From Mycobacterium sp. SM1 (GTDB lineage Bacteria > Actinomycetota > Actinomycetes > Mycobacteriales > Mycobacteriaceae), in assembly GCF_018361265.1 (NCBI RefSeq), contig NZ_JAFLNH010000001.1, positions 1,426,001-1,490,000 of the forward strand: a stretch of 64,000 nucleotides of DNA, written 5' to 3'. The translations under genes were made by a program, and so were the position numbers. The notes beneath the pieces were generated by a model that was given only the letters and a program-made list of their open reading frames with translations, made no database searches and had not been told where the DNA came from. Numbering within the stretch: position 1 is the first letter of the stretch; every line of letters starts with the position of its first letter. Shown one piece after another: positions 39,527 to 46,327 of this stretch.

Positions 39527-41248
39527 TCACTCGCTGATATTCAGCCGCCCGTGTACGGCGGCGATCGCGTCGGCCATGTCTTCGCCGTTGATCTCGCGCA
39601 ATTGGTCCACCCCCAGGGCTTCGAAGTCCGGTGAGCGGGCCAGGCGCATGTCCCGGCATTGTTCAGCGGCCTCCACCAATTGGCGCGCATAGCGGCCATT
39701 GCCGGCGATGTCCAGCGCCGGCTTGCCGCCGACCGTGCGTTGGCTCAACAGCGCGGCCGCCTTGAGCAGCTGCTCGCTCGCGTCCTTGTTAAGTGCCGAG
39801 TCATTATCGGCGGCAATGACCTTCGCGATCTCAAGAATCTCTTCAGGCGAGTAGGAATTGAATTCGATGCGGGTTGCGAACCGTGAACGAAGGCCGTCGT
39901 TGGTTTCCAGCAGCCGATCGATGTCGGAGCTGTAACCGGCGATGATGACCACCAGGCGGTCGCGGTCGTTCTCCATCCGTGCCAGCAAGGTGTCCAGCGC
40001 CTCGGTGCCGAACGGGTCGGCGCGTCCATCGCGCTCCTGCACCAGCGAGTAGGCCTCGTCGATAAACAACACACCGCCAAGGGCGCGATCCACCGTTCGG
40101 GCGGTCTTGACGGCCGATTGTCCCTCGTATTCGGCGACGAAATCCTTGCGCGAGGTTTCCAGCAGCTTCGGCTCGGCGATGACGCCCAGCCCGGCAAGGA
40201 TGTTGGCCACCACGCGGGCGATCGTCGTCTTCCCGGTACCCGGGGGGCCGGTGAAGATCATGTGCTTGCTGGGCTGGGCGACCTTCATGCCCTTTGCCGC
40301 GCGGACCTTCGCCATCTGGGTTGCGGCTCGGTACCGTTCGATCTGGTCCTTGACTCGGGCGAGACCGATCTGCCGGTCCAGCTCCGCCTGGGCGTCGGCG
40401 AGCAATTTCTCCCGGCCCGATGTGTCGGCCACCACACTGGCCGGATCCCACGGGTCGGCGCGCGCTGCGATCTCTTCGGCGCTGGTCGTAACCAACCGGT
40501 ACGACGGGTCCTTCAGCGCCGCCGCAACTTTGGGATCTGGGTGGGTCGTCTGTAACCATTCCAGCAGGGCGACGGCTCCCTCTTCGTTCCCCTGGCCACG
40601 TCGGGCCATTGCCAGATACCAGGCAATCGCGCGCGCGCACGCCTCGCCCGCCGGTGACGCGTTGGACTCGGTGAGTCGCCGTTCGGCTTCGGTGAACAAG
40701 CCCAGGCTCGCGGCGGCTACTCCGTGCGCAACGCCCGCCGCGGCGGCCAGGAACTTGTCTGGCCAGCTTGCGGCGCCCCGGACTTCATCGATCACATCGG
40801 TCCAGCGTTCGGCGGCGCCGTAGATCACTGCCTTGGCCCACGATTTAAGGTGGTCCGCACCGCCCGCCGGGCAGTCTTCCAGCGCCTCCATCGCGTCGGC
40901 GCAGTTGCCCACCGATGCTTCGCTCACGGCGAAACCCAAGGTGATGGCCAGGGGCGACGTCACCGGATAGGTGATGTCTCCGTACAGCCCCCCGATCGGT
41001 ACCCGGGCATTGAGGGCGCTCATCGGGATCTCGGCGGCTCCCGCGAGCCGCCCGAAGTTGGAGCGCGAATACCAGGCCCGGAACAGCGTGACGCGGTCGG
41101 TGTCACCGCAGCGAATGCGACCGACCCAGGCATCACAGGCGGACTCGTCGTAGTTGGTGATCTCGGTGAACAGTTCCAGGGATCGTGCCGGCGACATGGG
41201 CAGCATGCCCACCGCGCTTCCGAAGAGGCTGGCCAGGTGATCAGCCAT
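39527..41248 (-). CDS. eccA1: ESX-1 AAA+ ATPase EccA1
   Basis: Predicted 573 residues, exactly the Rv3868 length with ATG at 41248 (opening MADHLASLFGSAV). The N-terminal 280 residues form TPR-like helices. The C-terminal CbxX-type AAA+ domain has Walker A GPPGTGKTT and Walker B GGVLFIDEAY. It is cytosolic and is thought to act on substrate-chaperone complexes. The start overlaps the end of espH by 8 bp. Confidence 0.96.
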   Translation of the reverse strand: MADHLASLFGSAVGMLPMSPARSLELFTEITNYDESACDAWVGRIRCGDTDRVTLFRAWYSRSNFGRLAGAAEIPMSALNARVPIGGLYGDITYPVTSPLAITLGFAVSEASVGNCADAMEALEDCPAGGADHLKSWAKAVIYGAAERWTDVIDEVRGAASWPDKFLAAAAGVAHGVAAASLGLFTEAERRLTESNASPAGEACARAIAWYLAMARRGQGNEEGAVALLEWLQTTHPDPKVAAALKDPSYRLVTTSAEEIAARADPWDPASVVADTSGREKLLADAQAELDRQIGLARVKDQIERYRAATQMAKVRAAKGMKVAQPSKHMIFTGPPGTGKTTIARVVANILAGLGVIAEPKLLETSRKDFVAEYEGQSAVKTARTVDRALGGVLFIDEAYSLVQERDGRADPFGTEALDTLLARMENDRDRLVVIIAGYSSDIDRLLETNDGLRSRFATRIEFNSYSPEEILEIAKVIAADNDSALNKDASEQLLKAAALLSQRTVGGKPALDIAGNGRYARQLVEAAEQCRDMRLARSPDFEALGVDQLREINGEDMADAIAAVHGRLNISE

Positions 41249-41795
41249 GATCGCCCGCGTATCGGGTCGCGAACACCGACGCCGTCGCCGCCGTGGCCTG
41301 CTCAGGCGTGGGCAACTCCAGTTCCCTAGACAGGAAGTCTTGTGTGTCGGGGCCATCATGTCCCAGTTCGCGCATGCCCTCGAGCATGAACGCATACTGC
41401 GCGGACCGCGCCTTCTGGCGGGCCAGGCCCGCAATGACGACTATCTCCTCAGCGAGATGCTGTTCGGTCATATTCGTTGCTTTCGCCGATAGCTCGATTT
41501 GGTAGGCTCGGCCGCCCATGAGCGCCGACACGGACACTGTTCCCGGCGGATTTGTCACCGTGAACAGCGGAACCGAAAGCCCTTCTGCTTCATCTTCGCC
41601 CGGTGGCGCGATCGCTTCCAAGTCGCCGCCGGCGTCGTGGGCGTCCTCGGCCGGTGCGTACATGTCGAACGCCTCAAGTGCCGACACCTCGCTGTCGTCT
41701 GGGACCGTGAAATCCAGGGCGGCGAGGTTGTCGTGGGCTTCATCGTCTGTCGGGGGGTCGTTGCCGAGCAGGTGCCGCGACGTGTCATCCACCAT
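41241..41795 (-). CDS. espH: ESX-1 associated protein EspH
   Basis: Predicted 184 residues (Rv3867 is 183). The acidic N-terminus (NLAALDFTVPDDSEVSALEA) is followed by a compact domain (LFTVTNPPGTVSVSALMGG, then IAGLARQKARSAQYAFM) that matches EspH. EspH of M. marinum is reported to be a chaperone for EspE/EspF. That is notable because the EspE/F-like pair lies far away here. ATG at 41795 is used. It overlaps eccA1 and follows espG1 by 19 bp. Confidence 0.93.
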   Translation of the reverse strand: MVDDTSRHLLGNDPPTDDEAHDNLAALDFTVPDDSEVSALEAFDMYAPAEDAHDAGGDLEAIAPPGEDEAEGLSVPLFTVTNPPGTVSVSALMGGRAYQIELSAKATNMTEQHLAEEIVVIAGLARQKARSAQYAFMLEGMRELGHDGPDTQDFLSRELELPTPEQATAATASVFATRYAGDHG

Positions 41796-41814
41796 GGGTG
41801 TCCTCCCTGAACTC

Positions 41815-42672
41815 TTACCGGGAGTAGTCGGTATCGGAGGGGTCGAACCAGTTACCGGAGGGCAGGAACTCCACCAAGCCCTCGAGGGCGCGCTGAAGAT
41901 TCTCGGGCGTGCCCGGCAGAAAGCTGCCGTATAGCTCACCGCTGACCCGGCGCGGAATCGACACCACCCGTCCCTGCCGAGAATCGGCGACACCGGCTGC
42001 CACGTCGGTTTGCGTGGACGTGCCGCCGGGATGGCGCTCGCTGGCGGTGATCTCCACCCAGCTTGTGGGGTCGCTGACGATCTCGGCGTATGTCCGGGCA
42101 GACGCGGGGGCGACACCGAACTGTGCTATTTGGGCCGCGGTCCTGCACTCCGCCAGCTTAGCCGCGATTGCGGTGAGCGGTTCGACGTTCGCGGGCTCGG
42201 CCGGACCCAGCACCGTTGTCACCATGCCGGCCAAGCCGACTTGCGGAGCCACCCACTGCAACACCAGCATGTCGCCGTCGCGTGCGGCGACGACATGACG
42301 TTCGCCCTTGCGGCACACCGCAAAACGCACCATTGTGCCGTTGTCGACGTCGCGCCGCCACCACCGGGCTTCCAGGGTGCGGTCCGGCCTACTGAGGGTG
42401 TCGACCATCGCTGCGACGCTCGGATGCGGCTCGCCGTAGACGTCCAGCACCTGCTGCGCTTTCAGGTCGCGCCGCACCTGATCCCAGACGAGGTCGCGGA
42501 GCTCCAGCTGGGGGATGTTCGGCCGGATCCCAAGCGCGACCGGGAAGTCCACAAGGCCAAGCCGATCAGCGATTACCAACATGCCGTCGATGGTCACCTC
42601 GACGCCAACGACGTCATCGTCGCCGGCGCTGCGATTGGCCGTATACGTATAGGACGTATAGGAACTGGACAT
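41815..42672 (-). CDS. espG1: ESX-1 PE/PPE chaperone EspG1
   Basis: Predicted 285 residues (Rv3866 is 283). It has the family landmarks VVGVEVTIDGMLVIADRLGL, RWWRRDVDNGTMVRF and SFLPGTPENLQRALEGL. EspG proteins bind the tip of PPE proteins in the cytosol and keep PE/PPE pairs ready for export. Here the likely client is PE35/PPE68. ATG at 42672 is chosen for the conserved N-terminus. The open frame reaches 43104, but that part is out of frame with the gene upstream and is not coding. Confidence 0.95.
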   Translation of the reverse strand: MSSSYTSYTYTANRSAGDDDVVGVEVTIDGMLVIADRLGLVDFPVALGIRPNIPQLELRDLVWDQVRRDLKAQQVLDVYGEPHPSVAAMVDTLSRPDRTLEARWWRRDVDNGTMVRFAVCRKGERHVVAARDGDMLVLQWVAPQVGLAGMVTTVLGPAEPANVEPLTAIAAKLAECRTAAQIAQFGVAPASARTYAEIVSDPTSWVEITASERHPGGTSTQTDVAAGVADSRQGRVVSIPRRVSGELYGSFLPGTPENLQRALEGLVEFLPSGNWFDPSDTDYSR

Positions 42673-42785
42673 CACTACCTCTGATGAACCTTTTCGTTCG
42701 TCGGGCCTAGAGCGGTCCGACACTCGTAGCAGCGCCCACCCGCCCACCGGGGTTGGCGGGCGGGCATTGGCGGGCGCCGCCGACA

Positions 42786-43108
42786 CTAGCGGCCACGGTA
42801 TTCGGGCTCCGTCGGCCACGCTACTCGCCGATTCGCTTGCGCCACCGTCTGCCACTGCATGGCCAACACCTCCCGGACCAGCTTGCTCTTGCCCAGCCGG
42901 GATCTCGGGCCGGCCTGGCGCCGCCGGTAAGACGTTTGCTCCGCTTGGCAGCGGTCCCGGCGTTTTCGGCCTTTTCAAAGAGCTTGTCGCCATGGCTCTC
43001 GCCCCTCTGCGCGACTGTGACCACGTCTTTTGCCACATCTTTTGCCACCGCGCTACCGCTCGCCTGCTTTGGCTGTTTCGCGGCGGTGGTCGGCCCGAAC
43101 TCACCCAT
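42786..43108 (-). pseudogene. Small basic protein gene with an apparent frameshift
   Basis: The first 65 codons from ATG 43108 look genuinely coding (GC-rich third positions, KDVAKDVVTVAQRGESHGDK, then AKRSKRLTGG). After about 42915 that frame degenerates into Trp/Arg/Cys-rich nonsense, while the next frame picks up coding-like sequence (LGKSKLVREVLAMQWQTVA...RVAWPTEPEY) to a TAG at 42786. A one-base difference near 42905-42925 would give one protein of about 107 residues. I recognise no family. It takes the place where espF would lie in M. tuberculosis but does not resemble EspF. Confidence 0.55.
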
Positions 43109-43294
43109 TTACCGGTAAACCTTTCGCCGGATGTGAGCGTAGCAGCGTGCCGGGGCGCTCTCGTGCAGAAATTTTCCCGACCACGCGGGTGCAGCTGCGC
43201 CTGGTGCCTCAGTCTCGGCGGGATGCGGCGAGAAGAGAATGAGAATGCATTGCGCTCGAGCTGACAACGAGCACGCGCGTCACGGGCCGGTGCT

Positions 43295-44098
43295 TCAGCC
43301 CCACGTGATCTGGCTGATCAGCGCCTCCAGCGCATCGGCGCATCCGGGCGGCAACTCTTTCTCGGCTTCCGCGCTGACGACAACATCGTCTGTTACACCG
43401 GCCGCGCATGCCGTCTCCGAGATCGACAGGTTGGCCCGCCGACGTGCGGCATATAGCCGCTGGCCCAGCGTGGCGTTGGGGGAGGTCGCCCCACGCAACA
43501 TCAAGTCGTCGAAGTGGCGACGCACGGTGCTCAGCGCCTTTATCAGCGCGGGGGTGACTCGGCCGATCTGGGTGGCTCGAACGGCGACCGCTTCGAGCCG
43601 GCGCAAATCTGCCAGAATCGGCCTAGCCCGCTGCGTGAACTCGGGATCCTCCACGGGTGGTAGTGCGGCGATGGCAAGGCTGCAGCTGTCGACGGCCGCG
43701 ATGACGGCCTGCGCTATCAACGGCATCTGGTCGTCGGCGGACATGACTTCCGTGACGACCTCTTCGCCGGGAACGGGCGCCCCTTGGCGGATCCGGGCGA
43801 TAGTACCCGCAGGCCAGCGCAATACCTCCTCGAGTTTGGCGCGGGTCCGTTCACGAGGCCAGCTGCGGCCCTTTTCGAAGGAGATCAGCGCTCCAGCGTT
43901 GATGATCCCTTCCGCAGCCAGGCTGCGCTGACTGATGTCGAGTTCGCGGCGCCGTGCCGCCGCCGCCGCACCGGCACGAACAACGCCGGGATCGAGTTCG
44001 CCGATCTGCCAGGTGCCTGTGACGTCGAGGTCGTCCGACTGGCTTGGCCGATCGTCGGACTCCGACCGGGCGACGCCAGTTGGCTCGGCGTTGGTCAT
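43295..44098 (-). CDS. espM: ESX-1 transcriptional regulator EspM-like (Rv3863 family), short form
   Basis: Predicted 267 residues from ATG 44098 (AAGGAA nine bases ahead). An in-frame ATG at 44152 would give 285. It matches the C-terminal two thirds of Rv3863: an HTH-like segment (RRRELDISQRSLA...GALISFEKGRSWPRERTRAKL) and a second one near the end (ARRRANLSISETACAAGV). The M. tuberculosis protein is about 392 residues and, from my memory of its sequence, has an FHA-like N-terminal region that is missing here. EspM of M. marinum represses whiB6 in response to loss of the ESX-1 complex. The divergent arrangement with whiB6 is kept. Confidence 0.85.
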   Translation of the reverse strand: MTNAEPTGVARSESDDRPSQSDDLDVTGTWQIGELDPGVVRAGAAAAARRRELDISQRSLAAEGIINAGALISFEKGRSWPRERTRAKLEEVLRWPAGTIARIRQGAPVPGEEVVTEVMSADDQMPLIAQAVIAAVDSCSLAIAALPPVEDPEFTQRARPILADLRRLEAVAVRATQIGRVTPALIKALSTVRRHFDDLMLRGATSPNATLGQRLYAARRRANLSISETACAAGVTDDVVVSAEAEKELPPGCADALEALISQITWG

Positions 44099-44234
44099 CT
44101 CCGGTGATTCCTTGGAAGTGGGTGAGGTTCCCGCAGCGATGATTTTAACCATTGCACGTGGTTCCGCGCTATGACTTGGCTACGTCTCCTGGATCGTGGT
44201 TAGGGTCTGCACATCAAACTCTTTTCGTATTTGT

Positions 44235-44451
44235 AACCGTATCGTCCGCTACGGTTAATGTGTGAGGAAAGCCACCTTCAACCGTAGCGGTTGATCATCG
44301 CGGTGATGGCTTCAGCATACGTCATGAACTCGAGGTTTTAGTGTTGTCACAGGATGGGCGTCGCACCGCCCTCGGTGTCGTCGTGTAACTCAAACCTGGT
44401 GCTAAGCTATAGCATCAAACTGTTGCAATGCTACGGTTCATGATATAGCAT
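44235..44451. promoter_or_regulatory. Repeat-rich espM-whiB6 intergenic control region
   Basis: The motif AACCGTA or its complement occurs four times: 44235-44241 (+), 44250-44256 (-), 44280-44286 (+) and 44432-44438 (-). The middle pair belongs to a perfect 11-bp inverted repeat, CCGCTACGGTT (44246-44256) and AACCGTAGCGG (44280-44290). TATAGCAT occurs at 44408-44415 and 44444-44451, and GCTATAGC (44406-44413) is a palindrome. These are good candidates for operators of the divergent EspM and WhiB6 regulators. No binding data are implied. Confidence 0.65.
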
Positions 44452-44511
44452 CTTCGGTTATTGATTCCGACACCGCGACACAACTGGAAGAACCTGGAAG
44501 AACGAGGCAAC

Positions 44512-44802
44512 ATGACCGCATCCACCGTGCACGACCTACCGCTGGGTGCGTGCACACGCGACCCGGAGCGTTGGACGAAGGCCGTCGACAACGAGGCCAA
44601 GGCAATCTGCCGGGCCTGCCCACGCCGATGGCTGTGTGCCAAAGAGGCCTGCGAATTGCCGGGCTCAGAAGGGCTCTGGGCCGGGATTGTGATTCCTGAG
44701 ACGGGCCGAGGGCGCACATTCGCGCTGCGCCAATTGCGATCCCTCGCGGAGCGCAACGGATACCCCGTGCGGGACCACAACGTCACCCTGATGTCCGCAT
44801 GA
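44512..44802 (+). CDS. whiB6: WhiB-family iron-sulfur transcription factor WhiB6
   Basis: Predicted 96 residues (Rv3862c is 116, with a longer N-terminus). Four cluster-binding Cys are visible: GACTRDP, then AICRACPRRWLCAKE. The WhiB turn motif GLWAG and a basic C-terminal segment follow. WhiB6 carries a redox-sensitive [4Fe-4S] cluster and controls ESX-1 genes. ATG at 44512 follows AACGAGG. An in-frame TTG at 44461 is an alternative. The ending RNGYPVRDH is nearly the same as in M. tuberculosis. Confidence 0.96.
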   Translation: MTASTVHDLPLGACTRDPERWTKAVDNEAKAICRACPRRWLCAKEACELPGSEGLWAGIVIPETGRGRTFALRQLRSLAERNGYPVRDHNVTLMSA

Positions 44803-44811
44803 CCCACCCCT

Positions 44812-44850
44812 GCGCCTTGCCGCCATCTCGAGGGGTTGGCGGCAAGGCGC
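44812..44850. terminator. Hairpin terminator between whiB6 and the MPT63-like gene
   Basis: A perfect 13-bp inverted repeat (GCGCCTTGCCGCC at 44812-44824 and GGCGGCAAGGCGC at 44838-44850) with a 13-nt loop lies in the 85-bp space between two convergent genes. It can end transcription from both sides. There is no U-tract, as is common in mycobacteria. Confidence 0.8.
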
Positions 44851-44887
44851 CGACACGTCTTGGTATCGCCGCAGCGTCAGGGGGTCG

Positions 44888-45934
44888 TCAGGAGGCGGGC
44901 ATCCCGGGGCTGCCAGCGGGCATCGGCGGGGTGCCAGCGGCAGCCGGCGCCGGCTGGCTGCCGCCGGAAGCAGATCCTGGTCCAGGTTGGCTCCCCGCGG
45001 GCGCTTCCGGACCACCCGCTGGGGCCGGCGCGCTTGGGGCGCCGGCAGGCGCTTGCGGGCTGCCCGCCGAGCCGGGTCCAGGTTGGCTGCCCGCGGGCGC
45101 CTCCGGCCCACCCGCCGGGGCCGCAGGCGTTCCTTGGCTGCCCGCCGCGCCGGGTCCAGGTTGGCTGCCCGCGGGCGCCTCCGGCCCACCCGCCGGGGCC
45201 GCAGGCGTTCCTTGGCTGCCCGCCGCGCCGGGTCCAGGTTGGCTGCCCGCGGGCGCCTCCGGCCCACCCGCCGGAGCCGGCGCGCTTGGGGCGCCGGCAG
45301 GCGCTTGCGGGCTGCCCGCCGCAGCGGGCGTACCTTGGCTGCCCGCCGCAGCGGGCGTTCCTTGGCTGCCCGCCGCAGCGGGTCGTTGACCACCCACGGA
45401 GCTGGGCGGCGTTTGGCTACCCGCCGGCACGGGCTTGCCTTGGCGACCTCCCGCCGGCGGCCCTGCCTCAACCCAGGTGGCCAGGTCTTGACTTCCGTTG
45501 TTGTACACGACGCTATTCGGGTTCTCACCAGTGACGTCGAAGTAGACCTTGCCGCTGGTCTTCTGGCCTTGGGCGAGGGTTGCCGGATTGACGCCCTGGG
45601 GGGTGGCGACCTGGTACAGGACTCGATACATCTGCCCGTTCGGGGCACGGGCATTAAGATCTGAGACGATCGGGATGACAGTGCCTTGGATGGCCTCGTC
45701 AGTAGCCATGGCTTCCCACAGCCGGCCGTGTACGGGATAAGGGATGGTGTCCGTACTGGGCTTGAGGTCGCTGATGGTCCAGCCCTGAATGGTGGAGCCG
45801 TTCGCCAAGGTTGCCTGGCTACCCATTGTGTGGGTGTTGGCAGCGGTGTCGTCGGCGGTGGCAATTGCCCCGCCAACGGTTCCAGCTGCGGCGATGGCTG
45901 TTGCGGCCACTATCACGCGCGTGCTGATCGTCAA
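44888..45934 (-). CDS. MPT63-like (DUF1942) secreted protein with long repetitive tail
   Basis: Predicted 348 residues. A signal peptide (VIVAATAIAAAGTVGGAIATA) leads to a domain that follows MPT63/Rv1926c closely (IQGWTISDLKPSTDTIPYPVHG, LNARAPNGQMYRVLYQ, GKVYFDVTGENPNSVVYNNG). MPT63 of M. tuberculosis is a small secreted beta-sandwich of unknown function. After about residue 165 a Pro/Ala/Gly/Ser/Gln tail begins, built from units like PAGGPEAPAGSQPGPG and AAGSQGTPA. MPT63 lacks such a tail. The start is TTG at 45934 with AAAGGAG upstream. It looks like a wall-associated or exported variant next to the ESX loci. Confidence 0.85.
   Translation of the reverse strand: MTISTRVIVAATAIAAAGTVGGAIATADDTAANTHTMGSQATLANGSTIQGWTISDLKPSTDTIPYPVHGRLWEAMATDEAIQGTVIPIVSDLNARAPNGQMYRVLYQVATPQGVNPATLAQGQKTSGKVYFDVTGENPNSVVYNNGSQDLATWVEAGPPAGGRQGKPVPAGSQTPPSSVGGQRPAAAGSQGTPAAAGSQGTPAAAGSPQAPAGAPSAPAPAGGPEAPAGSQPGPGAAGSQGTPAAPAGGPEAPAGSQPGPGAAGSQGTPAAPAGGPEAPAGSQPGPGSAGSPQAPAGAPSAPAPAGGPEAPAGSQPGPGSASGGSQPAPAAAGTPPMPAGSPGMPAS
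45060..45300. repeat. Tandem 78-bp coding repeats in the MPT63-like tail
   Basis: A unit of about 78 bp, read on the plus strand as GGTCCAGGTTGGCTGCCCGC plus a GCCTCCGGCCCACCCGCC stretch, repeats at least three times nearly perfectly, with a partial copy on each side. It encodes the PAGGPEAPAGSQPGPG(A/S) units. Copy number is likely to vary between strains. Confidence 0.75.
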
Positions 45935-46327
45935 GATGGCTCACTCCTTTGTTCGAGCGTCTATCGTACGAGCGGCGTTCCCAGGACTAGGGCTAGGCCC
46001 TATAGGCCCGATAGGCGAAGTTAAGTCCTATAGGCGAAATTAACAGGTTAGCACCCGACCTGTTCGGCTGGCCCGCTTTTCGGGAGGCTCTGAGCCCCGA
46101 TCAGAGGCGTGGTGGGCGTTCTGCGGCTGACTAAGTGCGTTGTTGGGATTCAAGCGCGTCTCTGCGGCTCCGTCGGCCGCTAAAAGGTCGGAGCCCATCC
46201 GCTGCGGCACGGGCACTGGCCCGCCGACTGCCACCGGGAAACGGACGGTCGCAATACCAGGCAGTGCTGGCTTAGTGCAGCAGTAAACGGCTTGAGTGAG
46301 TGGCTGCGGGAACACCGTCAGTTGTAC
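45935..46327. promoter_or_regulatory. Intergenic region upstream of the MPT63-like gene, with ATAGGC repeats
   Basis: ATAGGC occurs at 46002, 46011 and 46030. The last two extend to a 14-bp near-identical direct repeat (ATAGGCGAAGTTAA at 46011-46024, ATAGGCGAAATTAA at 46030-46043) with a 19-bp period. The cluster lies 68-110 bp ahead of the TTG start and is a candidate operator. No gene is evident in the rest of the region. Confidence 0.55.

Noticed and set aside
42821..43104. EspG1 extended upstream by 140 residues
   Set aside because: The family N-terminus begins at 42672. The extension overlaps the small basic gene in another frame and looks non-coding.
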